A DNA stretch of 10,529 nucleotides from JBBRFH01 sp038224615 (GTDB taxonomy: Bacteria; Planctomycetota; Phycisphaerae; Tepidisphaerales; Tepidisphaeraceae), in NCBI GenBank assembly GCA_038224615.1, contig JBBRFH010000116.1, positions 1 through 10,529 on the forward strand, read 5' to 3'. This document shows positions 6,409 to 10,529 of this stretch, piece by piece. The position numbers were made by a program, and so were the translations under genes. Position 1 is the stretch's first letter; every line of letters starts with the position of its first letter. The notes below the pieces were generated by a model, which was given only the letters and a program-made list of their open reading frames with translations, ran no database searches and was not told where the DNA came from.

Positions 6409-7695
6409 ATGTCCGCTGCATTGCCCGCTCGTGACCCCGCTTCTGCCCCCGCTCCGAAGTCGCCTTTCGGCCTGCTCTTCCTGATCGTCCTGGTGGACAT
6501 GCTCGGCTTCGGGATCATCATCCCGTTGCTGCCGTTTTATGCGTTGCACTTTCAGGCGTCGAGCGTGCAGGTGGGGCTGCTGCTGAGCGTGTACGCGGGG
6601 TGCCAGTTCATTGCGGCGCCGATCCTGGGCGCGGTCTCCGATCGCGTGGGGCGCCGGCCGGTGCTGATTTTCTCGCAGTTCGGGTCGGCGGCGGCGTCGA
6701 TCACGCTGGCGATCGCGTCGGCGATCACGTTCTCCAATCCGGCGCTGGGACTCGGAATCGTCTACATGTCGCGACTGGTCGACGGTTTCTCAGGCGGCAA
6801 CATCTCGGCGGCGCAGGCGTATGTCGCCGACATCACCGACCCGAAAGATCGGGCCCGCCGAATGGGCATGCTCGGGGCGGCGTTCGGGATCGGCTTCGCC
6901 ATCGGCCCGGGCATCGGCGGGGTCGCCGGGCACTTTTACCCGTGGCTCGCCCCGCTCATCGCCGCCACCTTCTCGCTTACCGCCGGCACGCTCGTGATGC
7001 TGCGGCTGCCCGAATCGCTTACCCAGCCGGTCAAGAAGCATGGCTGGCAACTGCTCAGCTCGGCACGCCTGTTGCGCAAGCCGGTCTTGGCGCAGCTCAC
7101 CTGCGTCTGGTTTCTTGCGATGTTCGCGTTCGTGATGTCCGAGGCGATCTTCGCGCTTTACCTCGCCAAGCGCTATCACTTTGAAGAGTTGCACGTCGGC
7201 CTGACGTTCATGCTCGCGGGGATCATCATCATCATCGTGCAAGGCCGGCTGATCGGCCCGATGACACGGGTGCTCGGCGAGTGGCACGTCGCAATCATCG
7301 GCCCGGTGCTGTGTGCGGCGGCGATGCTGATCTACACGCAGACCGTCGCCACGCCGCTGATCGCGCTGCTGGTACTCGCGGTCATCGTCTTCGCGACAGG
7401 ACGCAGCATGCTTACGCCGTCGATCTCCACGCTCGTCTCACACGAGGCCAAGGGAAATGAGCAGGGCGCGGCGTTCGGGCTGTTTCACGGGATGGGGAGC
7501 CTGGCGCGCGTCGGGGGCCCGGCGATTGCGGGGCTCATCTATGACCACTCGATGCGCGGGCTGTTCCTGACTGCGGGCACGATCCTGGCAATTAGCGGCG
7601 TGTGGCTGCTGCTGGTTCGCAATATGTCGCAGGCGCGACACGCGGCGCTTAACGCGACGACGCCGGACGATCAGGTCAGTGTGGACACGCCGTAG
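6409..7695 (+). CDS. MFS transporter, DHA1 (TetA/Bcr-like) drug:H+ antiporter family
   Basis: A 428-residue, twelve-helix permease. Helix 1 carries the TetA-like VDMLGFGIIIPLLPFYA (29-45). Motif A is GAVSDRVGRRPVL (74-86), a motif-B-like stretch is SRLVDGFSGGN (121-131), and the antiporter motif C is GAAFGIGFAIGPGIGG (156-171), which marks proton-coupled exporters. Efflux of a small organic compound is therefore likely, but the substrate is open and tetracycline resistance should not be assumed. ATG 6409 is chosen because it opens a short polar tail before helix 1; the frame is open far upstream only as an antisense-like shadow of the previous transporter. The two MFS genes are 110 bp apart, same strand, and not close relatives by eye. 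The 3' end overlaps the convergent membrane-protein gene by 25 bp. Confidence 0.92.
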   Translation: MSAALPARDPASAPAPKSPFGLLFLIVLVDMLGFGIIIPLLPFYALHFQASSVQVGLLLSVYAGCQFIAAPILGAVSDRVGRRPVLIFSQFGSAAASITLAIASAITFSNPALGLGIVYMSRLVDGFSGGNISAAQAYVADITDPKDRARRMGMLGAAFGIGFAIGPGIGGVAGHFYPWLAPLIAATFSLTAGTLVMLRLPESLTQPVKKHGWQLLSSARLLRKPVLAQLTCVWFLAMFAFVMSEAIFALYLAKRYHFEELHVGLTFMLAGIIIIIVQGRLIGPMTRVLGEWHVAIIGPVLCAAAMLIYTQTVATPLIALLVLAVIVFATGRSMLTPSISTLVSHEAKGNEQGAAFGLFHGMGSLARVGGPAIAGLIYDHSMRGLFLTAGTILAISGVWLLLVRNMSQARHAALNATTPDDQVSVDTP

Positions 7696-8048
7696 GCGAT
7701 TAACACGACACTGGACACCAGCGACAGCGCGGCAACGACGATCGCCTGTCCCTTGTGGTGCTCTGCGATCGCCTGCCCGATGACGACCCGGACGGCCATC
7801 AGCCCGAGTACCGCCATGAACATCGCCGTGAACAGCAACGACTGCAGCGTTCGGTCTTCGATCGACCGGCCGTTCATCGCCTGGGACTGGGCCATCATGC
7901 CTAGGACAGGGGCGAGGATCCAACAGATCGGCAGCATGGCCGACCAGAATAGTTTTGGGGTTCCATCTTCATACACAGCAAAACTCCGTTTCCGCTCGCG
8001 TTCGTTACCACCCGGTGGGCAGTGTTCTTTTAATATAATATCGAACAT
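7671..8048 (-). CDS. Small predicted inner-membrane protein, unknown function
   Basis: A 125-residue ORF on the opposite strand to its neighbours, not recognised. A charged N-terminal tail (about 1-32, NERERKRSF) precedes three hydrophobic helices at roughly 33-54, 68-94 and 100-121; the second is rich in Met and Ala. The hydropathy pattern and its position filling a divergent/convergent gap argue for a real gene. There are two possible starts: ATG at 8048, with AAGGG 11 nt upstream, or GTG at 7976 (101 aa), which has GGAG at 7984-7987 spaced 7 nt and keeps all three helices. Its stop lies inside the end of the second MFS gene, a 25-bp tail-to-tail overlap. Transcription would start in the AT-rich patch next to the palindrome at 8069-8086. 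Confidence 0.65.
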   Translation of the reverse strand: MFDIILKEHCPPGGNERERKRSFAVYEDGTPKLFWSAMLPICWILAPVLGMMAQSQAMNGRSIEDRTLQSLLFTAMFMAVLGLMAVRVVIGQAIAEHHKGQAIVVAALSLVSSVVLIAYGVSTLT

Positions 8049-8068
8049 ACGCTAATGCGCCCTTAATA

Positions 8069-8086
8069 TATTGTGAAATCACAATA
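8069..8086. promoter_or_regulatory. 18-bp palindrome, candidate operator
   Basis: TATTGTGAAATCACAATA has perfect 8-bp arms around a 2-bp centre, typical of a homodimeric repressor site. It lies 20 bp upstream of the - strand gene start at 8048 and 118 bp upstream of metH. The half-site TGTGA looks like CRP/FNR, but the spacing is 2 rather than 6 bp, so another regulator is more likely. Confidence 0.5.
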
Positions 8087-8110
8087 ATCGTCCCCGGCGA
8101 TCGCGGCACT

Positions 8111-8156
8111 ATCCATATATCCGGATAAACGGATGGATTCGATCCTGTGGGGTCGA
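8111..8156 (+). promoter_or_regulatory. Potential hairpins upstream of metH
   Basis: ATCCAT (8111-8116) can pair with ATGGAT (8133-8138) around an inner perfect palindrome TATCCGGATA (8118-8127). A separate 7-bp stem follows, TCGATCC (8139-8145) with GGGTCGA (8150-8156) and a 4-nt loop, including one G-U pair. These could be operator half-sites or leader RNA structure. If the -10 is at 8157 they lie upstream of transcription and act as DNA, not RNA. Confidence 0.3.
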
Positions 8157-8204
8157 TATGATGCCTTCCCCGGTGCTCGCGCTTCCCAGCCGCCGGACCA
8201 ACCT

Positions 8205-10529
8205 ATGACCAACCGCAAGCCGTTTTTCGATCTCGTTCGTGAGCGTGTCGTCGTCCTCGACGGGGCGATGGGCTCAAATCTCCAGATGCGCCAGTTCGAC
8301 CTGCAAAAGGACTGGCTCGAACATGAAAACATGTCCGAAGTCCTCAACTTCTCACGCCCGGACGTGATTCAGGAGATCCATGAGGCGTTCCTGGCGGTCG
8401 GGTGCGACGCGGTGGAGACCAACACCTTCGGCGCTAACAAGATCGTCATGGCCGAAGCGGACATGGCCGACCGGGTCTATGAGAACAACATCGCCGCCTG
8501 CCAGATCGCTCGGCGGGCGTGCGATAAGTTTGAGACGCCCGACCGTCCCAAGTACGTCGTCGGCGCACTGGGCGGCGGCACCAAGCTTCTCTCGCTCGCG
8601 ATGACCGACTGGGACACCGTCGAAGACAGTTACTACTGGCAGATCAAGGGCCTCATCGACGGCGGCAGCGATGTGCTGCTGTTCGAGACGCAGCAGGACC
8701 TGCTGATCATCAAGGCCGCCATTGTCGCCGCCAACCGCGCGATGACCGATGCAGGCCGGCGCGTGTCGATCATGGTGCAGGCGTCGATGGACCAGGACAA
8801 CGGCAACCAGATGCTCACCGGCTCCGACTCCTCGGCGCTGGTGGCGGCGTTCGCGCCGTACGACGAAGTGCTGGCGCTCGGCCTCAACTGCGCCTTCGGC
8901 CCGATCGAGCTGATGGACACCGTGCGCTACATCTCGCACAACTGGCCACGCTTCACGAGCTGCCTGCCCAACGCCGGCATGCCGATCCTGGTCGACGGCC
9001 AGGCCAAGTTCCCGATGACCCCGCCGGACTTCGCCAAGGGCGTTTTGCGGATGGTCAACGAGTTCGGCGTCAACATCGTCGGCGGCTGCTGTGGCACCAT
9101 GCCCGAGCACCTGAAGGCGGTCGTCGAGGCGCTGCGTGGCGCGGATCAATCGCAAATCGCAAATCGCAAATCGCAAATTTCGAAGCCGCAAGTCAGTTCT
9201 CTCTACGCGGCCGAAGACATCCGGCAGGACAAGAGCTATCTCATCATCGCCGAGCGCACGAATACGAACGGCTCGCGGCAGTTCAAGCGCCTGCTGCAGG
9301 AAGGCAACGTTTACGGGCTGGTCGCCATGGCCCGCGACGAGATGCGCGACGGCTCGCATATGGTCGACCTGTGCGTCGACTTCGTCGGCCGCGACGGCGT
9401 CAAGGACATGACCGAGGTGGCGCAGGAATTCGTCATGGGCGTGCGTGCCCCGCTGATGATTGACTCGACCGACCCCAAGGTGCTCGAGGCGGGCCTGAAG
9501 CTGGCGGGCGGACGCAGCGCCATTAACTCGATGAACCTCGAGGAAGGCGAGGAAAAACTCGCCCAGATCTGCCGGCTCGCTAAAAAATACGGGGCCGCCG
9601 TCGTCGCGGGGACGATCGACGAAGACAAGCTCAACGCCATGGCGCGGACGAAGGAGCGCAAGCTTTCCATCGCCCGGCGCATTCGCGATCTCGCCGTCAC
9701 ACACGGCCTGAAAGACGGCGATCTGATGTTCGATCCGCTGGTGCTGCCCATCAGCACCGGCATCGAGGAAGACCGTCGCAACGCGCTGGAGACCATTGAG
9801 GGCACCCGGCTGATCAGCCAGCACCTGCCCGACTGCCACACCGTCGTCGGTCTCTCCAACGTCTCGTTCGGCCTCAAGCCCGCGGCCCGCATTGTGCTTA
9901 ACAGCGCGTTCCTGCACGAGCTGCGCGAGGCCGGCCTGACCGCCGCGATCGTACACGCCAGCAAGCTGCTGCCGCGCAATCGCATCCCCGATGAGCAGTG
10001 GAACGCCGCGATGGATCTGATCTACGATCGCCGCCGCGACGGCTTCGATCCGCTCATACACTTCATCGACCTGTTTCCCAACGATGGCGCTGAGGCGGTG
10101 ACGAAGAAGGCCGATCCGTTTGAAGGATTGACGCTCGAAGAGGCACTCAAGAAACACATCATCGACGGCGAAAAGCGCGACCTCACCCGCCGGCTCGATG
10201 AGGTGATGGCGCAGGGCATGAAGCCGCTGGACATCATCAACAACGTGCTGCTCGAAGGCATGAAAGTCGTCGGCGAGCTATTCGGCAGCGGCGAGATGCA
10301 GCTCCCGTTCGTGCTGCAGTCGGCCGAAACGATGAAGCAGTCGGTGGCCCACCTCGAGCCCTTCATGGAGAAGTCCGAAGGCTCCAGCCGCGGCAAGATC
10401 GTCCTCGCCACGGTGCGCGGCGATGTCCACGACATCGGCAAGAACCTCGTCGACATCATCCTCAGCAACAACGGCTACACGGTCTACAACATCGGCATCA
10501 AGCAGCCGATCCAGGACATCCTCAAGGCC
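8205..10529 (+). CDS. metH: Cobalamin-dependent methionine synthase (5' part, continues past window)
   Basis: MetH transfers a methyl group from 5-methyltetrahydrofolate through cobalamin to homocysteine, making methionine in the cytoplasm. The frame is open from ATG 8205 to the window end (775 codons, no stop). The homocysteine-binding barrel is about 1-305: VLDGAMGSNLQ near the start, ETNTFGANK, and the zinc ligands C229 (GLNCAFG) and C295/C296 (GGCCGT). A linker at about 310-330 contains a heptanucleotide repeat. The pterin-binding barrel is about 330-600 (AERTNTNGSR, MIDSTD, NSMNLEEGEE, FDPLVLPISTGIEE, SNVSFGLKP). The cap helices follow at about 645-715, and the B12-binding domain begins with RGDVHDIGKNLV, where H742 is the cobalt ligand. 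The end of that domain and any activation domain lie outside. ATG 8205 is the only reasonable start, though without a clear ribosome binding site. No riboswitch was recognised. Confidence 0.97.
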   Translation, partial: MTNRKPFFDLVRERVVVLDGAMGSNLQMRQFDLQKDWLEHENMSEVLNFSRPDVIQEIHEAFLAVGCDAVETNTFGANKIVMAEADMADRVYENNIAACQIARRACDKFETPDRPKYVVGALGGGTKLLSLAMTDWDTVEDSYYWQIKGLIDGGSDVLLFETQQDLLIIKAAIVAANRAMTDAGRRVSIMVQASMDQDNGNQMLTGSDSSALVAAFAPYDEVLALGLNCAFGPIELMDTVRYISHNWPRFTSCLPNAGMPILVDGQAKFPMTPPDFAKGVLRMVNEFGVNIVGGCCGTMPEHLKAVVEALRGADQSQIANRKSQISKPQVSSLYAAEDIRQDKSYLIIAERTNTNGSRQFKRLLQEGNVYGLVAMARDEMRDGSHMVDLCVDFVGRDGVKDMTEVAQEFVMGVRAPLMIDSTDPKVLEAGLKLAGGRSAINSMNLEEGEEKLAQICRLAKKYGAAVVAGTIDEDKLNAMARTKERKLSIARRIRDLAVTHGLKDGDLMFDPLVLPISTGIEEDRRNALETIEGTRLISQHLPDCHTVVGLSNVSFGLKPAARIVLNSAFLHELREAGLTAAIVHASKLLPRNRIPDEQWNAAMDLIYDRRRDGFDPLIHFIDLFPNDGAEAVTKKADPFEGLTLEEALKKHIIDGEKRDLTRRLDEVMAQGMKPLDIINNVLLEGMKVVGELFGSGEMQLPFVLQSAETMKQSVAHLEPFMEKSEGSSRGKIVLATVRGDVHDIGKNLVDIILSNNGYTVYNIGIKQPIQDILKA
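9148..9178 (+). repeat. Heptanucleotide tandem repeat inside metH
   Basis: Four perfect copies of AATCGCA (9148-9175) are followed by a partial AAT. The unit is 7 bp, so consecutive copies are read in different frames and the stretch encodes QSQIANRKSQI in the linker between the homocysteine and folate domains. Gain or loss of one copy would shift the frame; three copies (21 bp) would be neutral. Confidence 0.9.

Larger units (their letters stand above)
8049..8204. other. Divergent intergenic region between the small membrane protein and metH
   Basis: These 156 bp must hold the promoters for both flanking genes. The left part (8060-8090) is far more AT-rich than the rest of the window and contains a perfect palindrome. 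The middle (8111-8156) holds two potential hairpins and the right part is GC-rich up to the metH ATG. TATGAT at 8157-8162 is a possible metH -10, which would give a leader of about 35 nt without a Shine-Dalgarno sequence. I could not match the region to a SAM, SAH or cobalamin riboswitch. Confidence 0.6.

Noticed and set aside
4883..6421. 512-residue open frame on the - strand opposite the first MFS gene
   Set aside because: The sequence is low in hydrophobic segments and rich in Arg, His, Asp and Gln, a typical shadow of a GC-rich membrane-protein gene. The + strand frame has full MFS motifs.
8034..8039. Perfect TATAAT as a + strand promoter for metH
   Set aside because: It lies inside the 5' coding end of the - strand gene (ATG version) with no -35 at a suitable distance, and would give a ~160-nt leader. 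Its chance occurrence in the AT-rich patch is likely.
8070..8085. CRP/FNR binding site reading of the TTGTGA/TCACAA palindrome
   Set aside because: CRP-type sites have six bases between TGTGA and TCACA; here there are two, so a dimer of that family would not fit.
9148..9178. CRISPR array or larger satellite
   Set aside because: Units are only 7 bp, contiguous and without spacers, and they lie inside a continuous MetH frame.
8352..10157. 601-residue open frame on the - strand opposite metH
   Set aside because: It is antisense to a clear MetH reading frame. The product is Arg/His/Val/Asp-rich with no recognisable domain, as expected from GC-rich codon structure read backwards.

Overview
The window is GC-rich, about 10.5 kb, and densely coded almost entirely on the + strand. 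The protein families fit a bacterium with planctomycete-like character: a cobalamin-dependent methionine synthase of the 'NRIPDEQW' type, a Uma2-family nuclease, an ECF sigma factor with an RskA-type membrane anti-sigma factor, and an MFS permease with a WVSWMADVVP loop. The lineage (Planctomycetota, perhaps Phycisphaerae) is an inference from family resemblance; there is no rRNA or other marker gene here.

Layout. (1) The 3' part of rho (transcription termination factor) enters from the left edge and ends at a strong intrinsic terminator. (2) Next is a 1.2 kb accessory segment with a small helix-turn-helix ORF and an overlapping antitoxin/PIN-like toxin pair. It is bounded on the right by a second, broken copy of the last ~95 bp of rho, followed by a second terminator. 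The segment therefore sits between direct repeats made from the rho 3' end, as if foreign DNA had been captured there while leaving rho intact. (3) A Uma2-family putative endonuclease. (4) An ECF-type sigma factor and its membrane-bound anti-sigma factor, a two-gene signalling unit closed by a probable terminator. (5) Two consecutive but unrelated MFS transporters, the second with drug/H+ antiporter (TetA/Bcr-like) motifs. (6) A small three-helix membrane protein on the - strand whose 3' end overlaps the end of the second transporter. (7) An AT-rich divergent intergenic region with an 18-bp palindrome and possible leader structures. (8) metH, running off the right edge after its homocysteine, folate and cap domains and the start of the cobalamin domain.

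Functionally this is housekeeping (rho, metH) interleaved with accessory genes. Only the toxin/antitoxin and sigma/anti-sigma pairs are clearly partners. The features most worth following up are the rho 3'-end duplication around the toxin-antitoxin segment and the heptanucleotide tandem repeat inside the metH coding sequence.
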